Assembly (NCBI GenBank): GCA_039621445.1
Contig: CP154954.1
Coordinates: 27,206,123-27,270,122, forward strand
Direction: 5' to 3'
Origin: Euglena gracilis
Taxonomy: Eukaryota; Euglenida; Euglenophyceae; Euglenales
Length of the DNA stretch: 64,000 nt
Shown: one piece after another, positions 10,274 to 21,409 of the stretch
Layout: each line of letters opens with the position of its first letter
Numbering within the stretch: position 1 is the first letter of the stretch
Made by a program: the position numbers and the translations under genes
Notes under the pieces: generated by a model
Database searches by the model: none
The model's input: the letters and a program-made list of their open reading frames with translations, nothing else
What the model was told of the DNA's origin: nothing

Positions 10274-13200
10274 AAGCTGAGCTCTTATCTCTTTAAAGTA
10301 AGAGCGAAGCTTCCTCCGGGGGCAGGAGGGGGGGCAGGACCCCCCCGCCCCCCCCCCCGCCCCCCCCACCCCCCCCCCCCCTGGGTAGGTCCGGAAACCC
10401 CGGGATTATCGATGTGACTGGATTTCCGGGCCCCCAAAGTGAATGGCCTATAGGTTAGGGGACGATCCCTAGTACCTCCAGAGCCCTTCGGTTACCCGCA
10501 ACTCTCCGCCAGTCCGGAGATATGGCCCGAGCAAAAAAGTTGTCTACCGTTTTTTTTCCGGGGAAATTGCAGGGTCATTTTGGGGTCAAAAAATCGAAAA
10601 TTTCAAAATATCTCGAAAACGCCGCGGAGTTGAGAAAAAGTGAAGAGGACGTCGTTCCACAACTTTGGGACGCCCGATCGATCGGTATGCGCGGTTTGGG
10701 CCAACTCCCCGCCTAGCCCGAGATACGGCCGTTTGGGTTTTTGGGCCAGTTTGGCCAGTTTTGGCCGTTTCGGGCCCGTTCGGGGCCCGAAGCCGTAAAT
10801 TGCCCATATCTCGGGCTAGACGGGGAGATGGAACGCAAACCAGGGCGGCAAACATTAGGTTTAGGGGGGGTTTTGAATTGACCAGTTTTTTTTTTTTGGG
10901 GTTCACCCCCCCCCGCAGGGGGTCTGGTGTGCGCCATTTGGGCCAGTTTTGGGGTGTTCGGGGACCCCTGCGGGGTTCGAAGGGCGGCGGGCGTGTCCAA
11001 AAAATCGAAAATTCAAAATATCTCGAAACGCTGCGGAGTTAGGGAAAAGTATGCGACCCTATTTACGACCTTGGGAACGCCCGATCGATCGGTATGCGCG
11101 GTTTGGGCCGACTCCTCGCCTAGCCCGAGATACGGCCGTTTTGGGGTTTTGGGCCAGTTTGGCCAGTTCTGGCCATTTCGGGGCCCGAAACCGTAAATTG
11201 GCCGTATCTCGGGCTAGACGGGGAGTTGGAACCCAAACCAGGGGGTCAAACATTAGGTTTAGGGGGGGGGTTTGACCGTTTTTTGGGGTTCCCGGGGTCT
11301 GGTTGCGCGATTTTGGGCCAGTTTTGGGTATTCGGGGACCCCTGCAGGCACCGTGAGGGCAGCTGGGCGAGGGGGGTCGGGTGGCAGGTCGGGACCCAAA
11401 ATTTTGAAAAAATTTTTTCGCCCAAAAACACTTTTTTCACTTCAGAACATCAAAAAAAGTGTTTTTGGGCGAAAAAAAATTTTCCGACCCGGACCCCCCC
11501 CCCCCCCCCCCTGGGCCCCCCCCCCCCCCTGGCCGGTGGACTTAGCCATTTTTGGGTCAAAAAGTCGAAAAAAATTGAAAAAAAAACCCCAAAACGATGT
11601 TTTTTGGCCTCCCGGACCCGGAAAGCCTGTGTTTGAGCACAAAATGAGCGTTTTTTCCCGGGCCGGGCCGGGGTGGTCTCCCAAAGAGCTCAGCTCTACG
11701 TCACACCCTGGTCGCTGAGCTCTTATCTCTTTAGAGTAAGAGCGAAGCTTACCACCCCGGCGACGGGGGGGGTCGGAACACCCCCCCCCCCCGCCCCCAG
11801 CCCCCCCGCCGCCCCCGTCCCCCCCCCTGGGTAGGTCCGGAAATCCCGGGATTATCGATGTGACTGGATTTCGTGGCCCCCAAAGTGAATGGCCTATAGG
11901 TTAGGGGACGATCCCTAGTACCTCCAGAGCCCTTCGGTTACCCACAACTCCCCGCCAGTCCGGAGATGTGGCCCGAGCAAAAAAGTTGTCTACCGTTTTT
12001 TTTTCTGGGGAAATTGCAGGGTCATTTTGGGGTCAAAAAATCGAAAATTTCAAAATATCTCGAAAACGCCGCAGAGTTGAGAAAAAGTGAAGAGGACGTC
12101 GTTCCACAACTTTGGGACGCCCGATCGATCGGTATGCGCGGTTTGGGCCGACTCCTCGCCTAGCCCAAGATACGGCCGTTTTGTGGTTTTTGGGCCAGTT
12201 TTGCCATTTTTGGCCATTTCGGGCCCGTTCGGGACCCGAAACCGTAATTTGCCCGTATCTCGGGCTAGATGAGGAGTTGGAACCCAAACCAGTGGGTCAA
12301 TCATTAGGTTTAGGGGGGGGGGGGTTGACCGTTTTTTGGGGTTCCCGGGGTCTGGTTGTGCGATTTTGGGCCATTTTTGGGTATTCGGGGACCCTGCAGG
12401 GGTTCGAGGGCTGCCGGGCTGGGGTCAAAAAATCGAAAAATTCAAAATATCTCGAAAACGCTGTGGAGTTGAGGAAAAGTAAAGCGGACATCCCTCCACA
12501 ACTTTTGGACGCCCTATCGATCGGTGTGCGCGGTTTGGGCCGACTCCTCGCCTAGCCCGAGATATGGCCGTTTTGGGGTTTTGGGCCAGTTTTGGCCATT
12601 TTGGGCCTGTTTGGGCTCGAAACCGTACATTGGCCGTATCTCGGGCTAGACGAGGAGTTGAGACCCAAACCAGGGGTCAATCATTAGGTTTAGGGGGGGT
12701 TTTGACCGTTTTTTGGGGTTCCCGGGGTCTGATTGTGCGATTTTGGGCCAGTTTTGGGTATTCGGGGACCCCTGCAGGCGCCGTGAGGGCGGCTGGGCGA
12801 GGGGGGGTCGGGAGGCAGGTCGGGACCCAAAAGTTTGAAAAAATTTTTTTCGCTCAAAAATACTTTTTTTCACTTCAGAACATCAAAAAAAGTGTTTTTG
12901 AGCGAAAAAAATTTTTCCGACCCGGACCCCCCCCCCATTCCCCCCGTGGCTGCGGCCCACCCGTCTGGCCGGTGGACTTAGCCACTTTTGGGTCAAAAAG
13001 TCAAAAAAATTCAAAAAAATTTTTTTGCCCAAAAACATGTTTTTTGACCTCCCGGACCCGGAAAAAGTGTTTTCGAGCCAAAAATGAACGTTTTTTGACC
13101 CGCCAGCCCCCCGTTTTGGTCCGCCAACCCATTGACTTTGGGTCAAAACCGGGTCAAAAAAGTCGGAAAAAAAAATCGAAAAAAATTTTTGCCCAAAAAA

Positions 13201-13330
13201 CTGTTTTTTTGGCCTCCGGAACCCAGAAACCCCGTTTTTTTAGCCAAAAATGAGCGATTTTTGACCCCTTGGCCTCTCGTTTCGGGCCCAAAACCTTTGC
13301 ATTTCAGTCCAAAGAGCTTTTACAGAGTGG

Positions 13331-13515
13331 CTGGGCCGGGCCGCCGGGTCGCCGGCCGGGCCGAGCCGGGCCGGGCCGCCGGGCCGCCGAGCCGGGCCGG
13401 GCCGTCGGACCGCCGGGCCGCCTGGCCAGACCGCCGGGCCGCCTGGCCGGGCCGGGCCGCCGTGCCGCCGGGCCGCCGGCCGGGCCGGGCCGGGCCGGGC
13501 CGCCGAGCCGGGGTG
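13331..13515. repeat. GCCGGGCCG simple repeat
   Basis: About 185 bp of degenerate 5- to 9-bp GCCGG units, close to 90% G+C. It sits at the end of the third satellite unit, before the AAAGAGCTCAGCTCTACGTC block. Confidence 0.85.
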
Positions 13516-13701
13516 GTCTTCCAAAGAGCTCAGCTCTACGTCACACCCTGGTCTCTGAGCTGTGAACAGGGTTCTTTTAGTCGTGGACCCCCCCCCCGGG
13601 GGGTGGGTGGGTCCGGCCAAGCCCCCCCCCCCAGGGCAGAACGGGAACGCCTGGTGGGGGGGGGGGGGGGTCGACCCCCCCTACCAGGGAGGCGGGGGGA
13701 C

Positions 13702-14134
13702 CAGGCTTTTGCTTAAGGACCCCGGGGGGGGGGGGGGGGGGTACTGGCTAGCCAATCGACTAGACACTGGAAAAATGGACCAGCTAGACCCCCTCCCCGG
13801 GGGTTTTTTTGGTGGTCCGGGGTCCCCCAAAAAAATTTTCCTCCAGCGCTGCGCGCCGGAGGAAAAATGAGGTTTTTAACAGGTTTTTGGCTGATTTTGT
13901 TCCAAAAAATCCCAAAAATGGCCAAAAACGGCCATTTTTGGCCATTTTTGGGGGTCCCAAAAATTTTTTGGCGCTTCGCGCCGGTCACTGGAAAAAAAAA
14001 TTTCCACTAGCTAGCCCTGCTAGCAGACCCCCCCCTCGGGGTCTGCTAGAAAACCCACTAGCCAAATTTGGACCAGCTGCAGTCCAGCCCCCCCCCCCCC
14101 CGGGGGGTACTGCAATCCCTTAAGCAAAAGCCTG
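13702..14134. mobile_element. hAT-like MITE, second copy, with empty-site relative
   Basis: A 433-bp element with the same TIRs as 7882-8333, flanked by the 8-bp duplication GGGGGGAC (13694-13701 and 14135-14142). The flanks, from GGGCAGAACGGGAACGCCTG on the left to CACCACAGCATTTTCA on the right, recur uninterrupted at about 34578-34665, which is the unoccupied version of this site. Confidence 0.92.
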
Positions 14135-14480
14135 GGGGGGACCCCCCCCCACCCACCACAGCATTTTCACCGATTTCAGGAAACGGCCGATGTCAGGAAA
14201 ACGGGGGTTTTGGCCAGAAATTTTTTGAATTTTTTTTGAAAAATGAACACAAAACACATGATTTTTTGATGGAAACCCACATTTTTTTCACAAAAAAAAC
14301 CTCAAAAATTTCAGGATTAAAAATTGGTAGGTTTTAGGAGGGGGGTGAAAAAAACGAAGATCAAAAAAAGTGTACCAAATTTTGGCACAGTCAAATTTTA
14401 CTGACATTTTTTTCTCGTTGAATTTTTTTGGACTTCCAATGGCATTTTTTGCTTCAAAAACCTCTCAAAATCAACATTTT
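14135..14480. repeat. Dispersed repeat shared with 34600-34925
   Basis: CACCACAGCATTTTCA, ACGGGGGTTTTGGCC, TTTTTTGAAAAATGAAC and AAACACATGATTTTTTGA appear in the same order at 34640-34925. This is the right part of the repeat in which the MITE at 13702 landed. Confidence 0.8.
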
Positions 14481-15828
14481 GAGAAAATGTTGAATTTTTG
14501 GAAGGTGTGAAAAAATGGGGTTTTGGGTGGTTTTGGGGGGGGGGGGCACCCTTTTTGGGTCCCAAAATGGGTCAAAAAAAAAACACCCAGCGCCGAAGGC
14601 ACCAGAAAAATTCTTTCGGGTCCAAAAGTTGGTGCTCCCGGAAATACGGGAAGAGGTGGTGGGGGGGTAGACCCCCCCACCCAACATGCAGGGGGTGGGG
14701 AGGGGGTCGACCCCCTCCCTGGCTGTTCGGCCGATTCCCGTTCTGCCCTGCCCCCCTCCCGTGGGGGAGTTCCCCCAGGGGGGAGTGGGATTAACCTCCC
14801 CCCTGTGCTGTGCCCCCAGTGCTGCGGGGCCAACAGAGCTGCGGGTCCAAATAGTGCTGCACCCCCCGCCGGATAAAGCGAGCGTCCAACAGTGCTGCAC
14901 CCTACCCCAAATCACAGCAATGTGAAATGCGTAGAATCTGGTGCAACCTACTGCAGGCACCGGAGAGGGGAAAGGGGGCAAATTCCCACCCGAACAACTC
15001 ATAGAAGTCGTCCGAAGATGAATCACACGACCTCACTAGCCTCAGAGAGGACATTGAACAGGCAACCAGGGTGCCTGTGGTGATAGGCCGGGACTAAGAG
15101 GCACCCAGTCCAATAGTGCGGCGGGTCCAAATAATGCTGCACCTCGCCACCGGAGGCGGCCGTCCAATAGAGCTGCGGGTGCAATACTATTTGGGGGGTT
15201 ATACTTTTCAGCACCGAAGGCGCCGAAAATTTTTGAAAACCGTGCTATTTTTGGCATTTTTCGCATTTTTTGGCCATTTCAGGAAAATTGAGTGGGTATC
15301 CCGGGACCCCCGGGGGGCCCCCAGGGGGTGGGTGGGTGGGTGGGCCCCCGGTCTTGAAAAAACCCTCTGTTAACATTTCAGAAATTACTGTAAAATACCT
15401 GAAAATTACCGCAAATTGCAGGTATAATTTGTAAATCTCAAATTTCGCCAAATTTGCGATCCTAGCCTTTTCGGCCTTCCATTACGAGCAAGTCCCATTC
15501 AGGGCTCAGCATATTCAAAACCTGGTCCAGACCCCCTCCGTGTTGGAGTCTGAGCCCCCCCCCCCAAGGCTTCCAGTAGGGTCCAGCTTAAGAAATAACC
15601 TGCAACCCCCCCGAACCAAGAGGGTGGCGAACCCCATCCTTGGGGGCTGAACCTGGGGTGCAATTTAATGTAATAGGGCTGTCACATGCTTCCCGATACC
15701 AACTTCAGACTCTGGCTGTCACAATTTAGACCTGCAACACCAATTGTTTTTGAGAAAAGGGGGGGGAAGAGAAAAGGCCAACCCACCTTGATTCACCAAA
15801 GGATAAAAACAATTCCAGGCAAAAGCAC
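14481..15828. other. Non-coding stretch with short repeats
   Basis: G/C-run sequence to about 14780, then several copies of GTCCAATAGTGCTGC-like motifs in both orientations (14810-14900, 15105-15190), a GGCGCC hairpin near 15215 and unremarkable sequence to the SmB exon. Further SmB exons would be expected on the minus strand here or to the left, but I could not find one. Confidence 0.45.
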
Positions 15829-16002
15829 CTTTCTGTGTTCTGAGCTTGCTTGTTCAATGCTCCATCAACTGTAATGACAATCACAGTTTCCCCCCTCAAC
15901 AAAACCAGGCCAAGTGTGCGCTTCTCCTCCTTCTCTTCTTTTGTACCTTTTGAAACGATGGTGCGGAACTCATCAGTATCGGCAAGGACAAGGTTCATAT
16001 GC
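15829..16002 (-). CDS. SNRPB-like: SmB-like spliceosomal protein, exon 2 (Sm2 motif)
   Basis: Spliceosomal SmB/B' is one of seven Sm proteins that form the ring on U snRNAs. This exon reads [13 protein letters not shown], an acidic/lysine stretch, then [14 protein letters not shown], which matches the second half of the SmB Sm fold, including the Sm2 motif. The acceptor is CACTTCAG before 16002; the first base completes an AGG codon whose first two bases are the end of exon 1. The downstream donor is uncertain: AG/GTGCTT after 15829 is canonical, while a GC donor at 15860 would end the exon right after VDG. The usual proline-rich C-terminal tail is not seen, so it must lie in an exon I could not find. 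Start and frame are certain; the end is not. Confidence 0.88.
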
Positions 16003-16027
16003 CTGAAGTGAGATGGTTGGGGGGGGC

Positions 16028-16499
16028 CAGGCTTTTGCTTAAGACCCCCGGGGGGGGGGGGGGGTACTGGCTAGCCAATCGGCTAGACACTGGAAAAAAC
16101 AGACTAGCTAGAACCCCCTCCCGGGGGGGGGGGGGGTCCGGGGGTCCCCCGAACTGGAAAAAAAAAATTTTCCTCCAGCGCTGCGCGCCGGAGGAAAAAT
16201 GAGGTTTTTAATAGGTTTTTGGCTGATTTTGTTCCAAAAATTCCCAAAAATGGCCAAAAAACGGGCATTTTTGGCCATTTTGGGGGTGCATTTTTGGCCA
16301 TTTTCGGGGGTCTCCAAAAAAATTTTCGGCGCTTCGCGCCGGTCACTGGAAAAAAATTCTCCACTAGCTAGCCCTGCTAGCAGACCCCCCCCCGGGGGGG
16401 GGGGGTCTGCTAGAAATCCCACTGGCCAAATTTGGACTAGCTGCAGTCCAGCCCCCCCCCCACTACTGGGGGCACTGCAATCCCTTAAGCAAATGCCTG
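16028..16499. mobile_element. hAT-like MITE, third copy
   Basis: A 472-bp relative of the MITEs at 7882 and 13702. The left TIR is CAGGCTTTTGCTTAAG; the right TIR is CTTAAGCAAATGCCTG with one substitution. The 8-bp flanks (GGGGGGGC and GAGAGGCA) match only partly, so the copy is older or its flanks changed. It lies only 25 bp from the SmB exon 2 acceptor. Confidence 0.8.
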
Positions 16500-17754
16500 G
16501 AGAGGCAGATGGAAAGAGCAAGTGAGCAAGCAAGCAAGCAAAAAAGAGGGAGAGACAAAATTCGCAGCCAGCGGGAACAAAATATTTCCGGCGCGAAGCT
16601 CCGAATTTGGACCCGAAAAATTGACCCCAAAGGTGGACCCCAGAGGTGGTCTGGTGGACTCTGGACGCCCAGGTTCCTAAAAAACCCTCTGGTCAACCAG
16701 GATTCGCATTTGGATTTGTGTTAAATTTCTCCCCAAAATTTCTGAGTTCACGAATTTTTTCTGGTCAGAATTATCCTTCAGTGCCAAAAGCATTGAAAGA
16801 ATTTTTTTTTAACGTGGCGCTTCTGGGGGGAGGGTGTACCCACTCAGCTTGACCCCCCCCCAGGGGGGACCAACCCACCCACCCACCAACCCACCCACCT
16901 CAATCACCAAACTTAAAAAAAATTCTGGGGTCGTCCTAACCCACCACAGGGGTTTCCTGTACAGCACCAATCAAAACCGGCTGGAAAGTCGCTCGTGTTT
17001 TGAAAAAATTCTTCTGGAAATGGGGCTGGGATCTGAGCTTCTCATTGTTCGGATGCCCCGTTTTCCCCGGTGGAAAGCTTCGCCCTTATACTGAGGAGAT
17101 AAAAGTTCAGCGACCCCCCTCCACTTCTGGCTGGCCCCGGCTTTCCACTGTGCCCGGAACATAGATTCACTTAACACCTGTGTGATCCCTCCCCCGTATG
17201 GGTAAGAGCGAAGCTTACCACCTTTTTGACCCCCCCCCCTGCTTGCCACCCCCTCTCAGGGGCACCTCGGGAGAACCAAGGTTTCCGGTGTGAACCGACT
17301 CCCGCCGCGTTGTCGAAATTATCTTGGAGAGAAATATCCCCCATGGTCTCCCGCATCTGTTGATATATGACATATGAATCCTAATTTTAAATCTGGCCTG
17401 TCTTACGCCTGTTTTACTGGGCCCAGGTCCAAAAAAAAGGGACCGTAAAAAAGGGCGTACTTGCCAACAAGACCCTGCTCCTATTCCTCACGTCGGTTTG
17501 GCCAGCTGGGGGGATGCGCGGTTTGCCCCTCGCCGTTATGCTAATGCCCACGTACCCCAGGTCCTTCTCCCTGGCCCATTGGACGACTCGGCATGCCGGT
17601 GGAGTTAGTGAAAAAGTACGGTCCTGTCGGTCTGAAAAAGTAATTCAGGATCAGCGTGCCTTTGCAATGTGTGCTATGTGTATGATACCTGGTGTCAACT
17701 TTGGGGTCCAAAATTTTTTGACTGCTTTGCGCTGAGAATAGAGGAAATCCCTGC
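16500..17754. other. Intron sequence without a gene
   Basis: Mixed sequence with a few G/C runs. It carries two copies of the GAGCGAAGCTT motif (inverted near 17075-17095, direct near 17205) that also marks satellite unit boundaries. I see no coding region. Confidence 0.45.
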
Positions 17755-17890
17755 CTCTGTATCCCTGACCCTGACCCTGACCCTAACCCTAACTCTGGCC
17801 CCGACCCTATCCAAAACCGTCTCCCTGACACCCTGACCCTGACTCCATCCATAACCGTATCCCTGACCCTGACTCAAAGCCTGACCTAAA
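17755..17890. repeat. Telomere-like degenerate CCCTGA/CCCTAA repeat
   Basis: About twenty hexamer-like units alternating CCCTGA, CCCTAA and variants, degenerating at both sides. It is interstitial and adjoins a MITE, so it is not a chromosome end. Confidence 0.75.
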
Positions 17891-17918
17891 CCTAAAGCAA
17901 AGCCTCCATGGGGTAAAC

Positions 17919-18260
17919 CAGGGTTCGATATAAGGACAGGGGGGGGGGGACACCCCCCCACCTAAACAGTTGCGCGGTCTGGGTTACCGAAATTTTTTGA
18001 CCCCCCAAAACGACCAAAAGTGCCATTTTGGGCACTTTTTGGGCAAAAATGTGCCAAAAATGCAAAAAAATTTCGGCGCAAAGCGCTGGAGGAAAAAATT
18101 GACCCTTTTTGGGGGGGTCCCGGGAACCCCCCGAGGGTCGGTCCGGACCCCCCTGGCAGGTGGGGGGGGTCCAGACCCCCCCCCTGCGGGCCAGGAGGGG
18201 GGGGGGGTGGGGGGGACCCCCCCACCTAAACCATGTACGCCCTCCTTATATCAAACCCTG
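17919..18260. mobile_element. hAT-like MITE, CAGGGTTCGATATAAGGA TIR, copy 1
   Basis: A 342-bp element with ends CAGGGTTCGATATAAGGA and TCCTTATATCAAACCCTG (one mismatch). The 8-bp flanks GGGTAAAC and GCGTAAAC match at seven of eight positions. The interior has G/C runs and a GGCGCAAAGCGC-type hairpin near 18074. The second copy is at 29914-30351. Confidence 0.88.
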
Positions 18261-18449
18261 GCGTAAACACCACAAGCAAATTTCCTGGATAGACCGAATC
18301 TCTAACCCTGACCCGACAGCCAAAAGAAAAAATGACCCACGGGAGGAGCGTTGTTCATTTTTTTTGACTTCAGATTTTTATATTGGGTGTATTTCTACTC
18401 ATGTTCATTTGGGCACTGTTCTCACCACAAAAAAAATCAAATTTAAGCT

Positions 18450-19950
18450 TATTTAAGGTTTTGCAAATGATGGGGACATCGCTCCCACCTGTCGAAAAAT
18501 ACCCTTAACAACTGATTTTGGCAGTGTCCACTGCCAGAAAACATGCTAAATTGGACGTTTCCGATGTAATTGCATGCGTCAAAGAGAGATGGCACAGAAA
18601 CCTGCGAAAATCCCAGAGAAGACACATTGTCCATCGTGCAATCACTTCCAGCCGAAACCCAGATGAGACATCTGCTTTTTTCATCAACTTTAAAATTCAT
18701 GATGACTCACTGCCAGTGTTCAAGGAAAGAGATTGGTTATTTGTTGCACAGATTATATACAACCTCACAGAAGAAATGACCGATGGGACCGTCGGTCAAG
18801 ATGATCGCTTTGATCCTTGAGGAGGTGTTTTGTGAGCCCCTTCTGAGTGGTCATTCCAGGGTGCCCCATATACTGTACCAACTGATTACTGCCCAGCATT
18901 TGTCCTGGGGCACAGAACACACAGGTGGATTTGGAAAATATGCTGCCTGGATTCCAGAATACATATAATACGTCACAGATTTGACGCATCCTTTCCTTCA
19001 CACTCATGAGGAATGTGCTAAAGCATTCTTGATGGCATACTGGCATGCCAGCAAGAATTACATTACTCAGAAGCACTAGAATTACATTACTCAGAAGCAC
19101 TGAGAATCAATCATGGCCATGAAGACTGATGGTTTCTTACTGATGACTTACTTGCAGAGGCTCCCAAAGAGCAGTGTGTGCAACTGGGCCTGCATTGCGT
19201 GGCGTGAACCTGCTCACAGTGTTCAAGAAGCTCAAAAAGACTCCAACAAACATGCCATTGTTTGTCATATCTGATGATGATGGCAATAAACAATTTCATT
19301 TCAAAAATTTCAACTTTCAAACAGGCTGCACTGAGAGGGGCAAGCTGTGTTTTGATGCTTATGATTCAAACAAAACATATGCTGAGTTGGAAACAATATT
19401 GGAATCCATGTTTTCACATGGGTCATTATCTGCATTGTGGCTGAAGAGAAGAGCACGTGGTCAGAAAACAGACTGCGACCAGTAAGACGTTGGTTTCTTA
19501 AGTTTGTCGGAAATTGCCACGGAGTCTCAAGATATCAAATTCTTTCAAAAGATTGATATGCTCGCCCACACAATATTTCCTCACAGACAATGCTTTGAAA
19601 CAACTGCGACAGGTTAAAGCACGATACCGTTATTTGGGTGCGGTTTTGATGGGGCTGTTGCATCGTGTATTGAATATTATTTGTTCATGGGAAACCGGGA
19701 AATTAATGCACGTGTTGTGGGATCAGTCGGTTGATTGAAGATGGGAAATCAAACACACATATGGATGTTGTGGTGGTGGCATCAAAAACAGGCCACGTTT
19801 CTGTTGTGTTTGTTTCCATGTTTCTGCAGCTCTCATTCCAATCACAGCTTCTTGTTGCAATGTCGAGCATAAAGGGAGAAAGCACTCTTCGGCATTTGCC
19901 AAGCGATGTCCTCTGTGTTACTTCTCCCTTCCCTGCGTTTTGATTTTCCC
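18450..19950. other. Unrecognised lower-GC segment with coding-like frames
   Basis: This block lacks the G/C runs of its neighbours. A plus frame at 18518-18820 and another at 19174-19485 have balanced amino-acid use, unlike the low-complexity frames around them. I do not recognise either product. A 23-bp direct repeat (CTAGAATTACATTACTCAGAAG type) lies at 19047-19100. They could be exons of the decayed transposon whose end is seen at 20075-20785, or remnants of a captured gene. Confidence 0.35.
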
Positions 19951-20074
19951 AGAGGGGTTCTATTTCCCAGGCTAGCACAAGTTGTATGAGTATGTGAAAG
20001 TCTTCATCATTTGCAAGTTTGCCAGCCATGATGGTCAGAAAGGTGGGCTGGGGTGGCATTGTTTTGAGATTATT

Positions 20075-20290
20075 GAGAATATTGAGAATGTGTGGGCCCT
20101 CCGTGAGAGTCCAGGACAGCCACAATGCGGCTGGGCATGTATTCACACAAAACCCCAATTTGCTGGGCAGCAACATCTGTGAAAGCGCACTGGAGTGTAG
20201 ACCACAGTGTGCTTCGGTTAGAAAAATGAAGCTGTCCAGCTTTTGGTCACCAACGGCCACATGTGCTTGGGTTCAGGTAGGGGTTCATCG
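20075..20290 (-). pseudogene. Tc1/mariner-type transposase C-terminus remnant (inverted copy)
   Basis: Reading the minus strand, CCTGAACCCAAGCACATGTG then a frame giving QQIGVLCEYMPSRIVAVLDS and GGPTHS match the C-terminal region of Tc1/mariner DDE transposases (SPDLNPIE then MPxR then GGPTxY). It is interrupted and frameshifted. Its sequence is the near-exact inverse of 20585-20790. Confidence 0.65.
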
Positions 20291-20344
20291 GAGGCCATGT
20301 GCCAGGTTCGTTTTTTTCCAGACCCTACAAGGGTAAAATTGGTG

Positions 20345-20462
20345 TGGGGGAGTTCATGCACACATACACACATGCAAACATCACGCACACCCCCACATGC
20401 ACGCACATCACGCACACACAGTCGCACATGCACGCACAAGCACACATGCCTGCCTGCACGCA
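20345..20462. repeat. CA-rich microsatellite
   Basis: Repeated CACACATGCA and CACGCACA units lie between the two inverted transposase remnants. Cysteine-rich ORFs over it are discarded. Confidence 0.85.
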
Positions 20463-20584
20463 TTCATAAACCTACAGATCGCATATTGACACATTCTTTT
20501 TTACAACTGAATGCATTTGTTGCTGGTGACCAAATTATCGCAGCCATGAGATTGCTGAACACCCCCACACCAATTTTACCCTTA

Positions 20585-20790
20585 TGAGCCCCGACCTGAA
20601 CCCAATCGAGCACAAATGGCCGTTGGTGACCAAAGCCGGAAAGTTTCATTTTCTCCAACCGAAACACACTGTGGTCTACACTCCAGTGCGCTTTCACAGC
20701 AAATTGGGGTTTTGTGTGAATCCATATTCAGCCGCATTGTGGCTGTCGTGGACTCTCTATGGAGGGCCCACACATTATTGAAGCCTTCCT
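20585..20790 (+). pseudogene. Tc1/mariner-type transposase C-terminus remnant
   Basis: The frame from 20584 reads SPDLNPIEHKW, the signature containing the third catalytic acidic residue of Tc1/mariner transposases. Another frame gives QQIGVLCESIFSRIVAVVDS, and the first frame resumes with GGPTHY, the family's usual C-terminal motif. At least two frameshifts separate them, so no protein is made. With 20075-20290 it forms an inverted repeat about 200 bp long. Confidence 0.75.
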
Positions 20791-20989
20791 CCAATGGCAA
20801 AAGCCAGTAATTATTCATGCGAGAACAATAAACACCGTAATCCTTGCAGCTTAAAAAAAATGTGTGCAGTTCGAGTCAGTTTCGGGGGGAACTTCGTTTT
20901 TCGAGTGTCCCACTATTTAGTTCCGGTGGACTGTCCCACTATTTAGTTCCCCTACTGTAACCTCACCCATATCGTAACCAGTGAGGTGA

Positions 20990-21310
20990 AATGTGTTTCG
21001 CATTTTTTTGCGCATTTTTTTTTCAAATCTTCGAAAAATGCACATTTTGTTGTCCATTATTTTCGCATTTTTTCGCGAATTTTTTGAGGCAATTTTTGAG
21101 CCGTTTTGTGAGCAACTTTTTTCTGCGCATTTTTCGCGATTCCCCCAAAGGAATTTTCGCATTTTTTTTGACACTCTTACATTTTTGGCATTTTTTGGTT
21201 TTTCAATTTTTTTTGAAACTGACATTTTCTGTAAAATTCCATATTTCTGCAAATTTACCATGCCCCCCCCCCCCGGGCCAACATTCCCACAGGGGGGCAG
21301 GGATAACACC
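20990..21310. repeat. TTTTTCGCAT repeat, inverse of the 3965-4385 family
   Basis: T-rich units with GCGCATTTTT and TTCGCATTTT, the reverse-complement orientation of the array near 4 kb, ending in a C run at 21265. Confidence 0.65.
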
Positions 21311-21409
21311 ACTCCCATAAAAAAAGACATTCAGAAGATCATGTCCAGTACAGAAAAACGAAAGACAACACTGCCAAACCTTTTTTTGAATGACAAAGAT
21401 CCTCAATCA

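Larger units (their letters stand above)
8791..13600. repeat. Satellite with 1.45-1.6 kb higher-order unit
   Basis: Three direct units start with CTGRGTAGGTCCGG at 8791, 10381 and 11827 (spacing 1590 and 1446 bp). Each continues with ATTATCGATGTGACYGGATT, a GAAAAGT/GACGTC block, GATCGATCGGTATGCGCGG and internal sub-repeats of GCCCGAGATACGGCCGTTTT in both orientations. The hairpin motif GCTGAGCTCTTATCTCTTTA sits between units (10275, about 11713; a relative at 6474). The GGTTAGGTTTAGGGG-like motif is also periodic. Forward and reverse ORFs here share repeated peptide blocks and are not genes. Confidence 0.85.

Noticed and set aside
9286-10417. Long lysine-rich and proline-rich ORFs
   Set aside because: They are translations of A runs and C runs within a satellite and have no domain.
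17755-17890. A true telomere
   Set aside because: Units are degenerate, lie inside a gene's intron and are flanked by complex sequence on both sides.
20218-20463. Cysteine-rich minus ORF
   Set aside because: Translation of the CA microsatellite.
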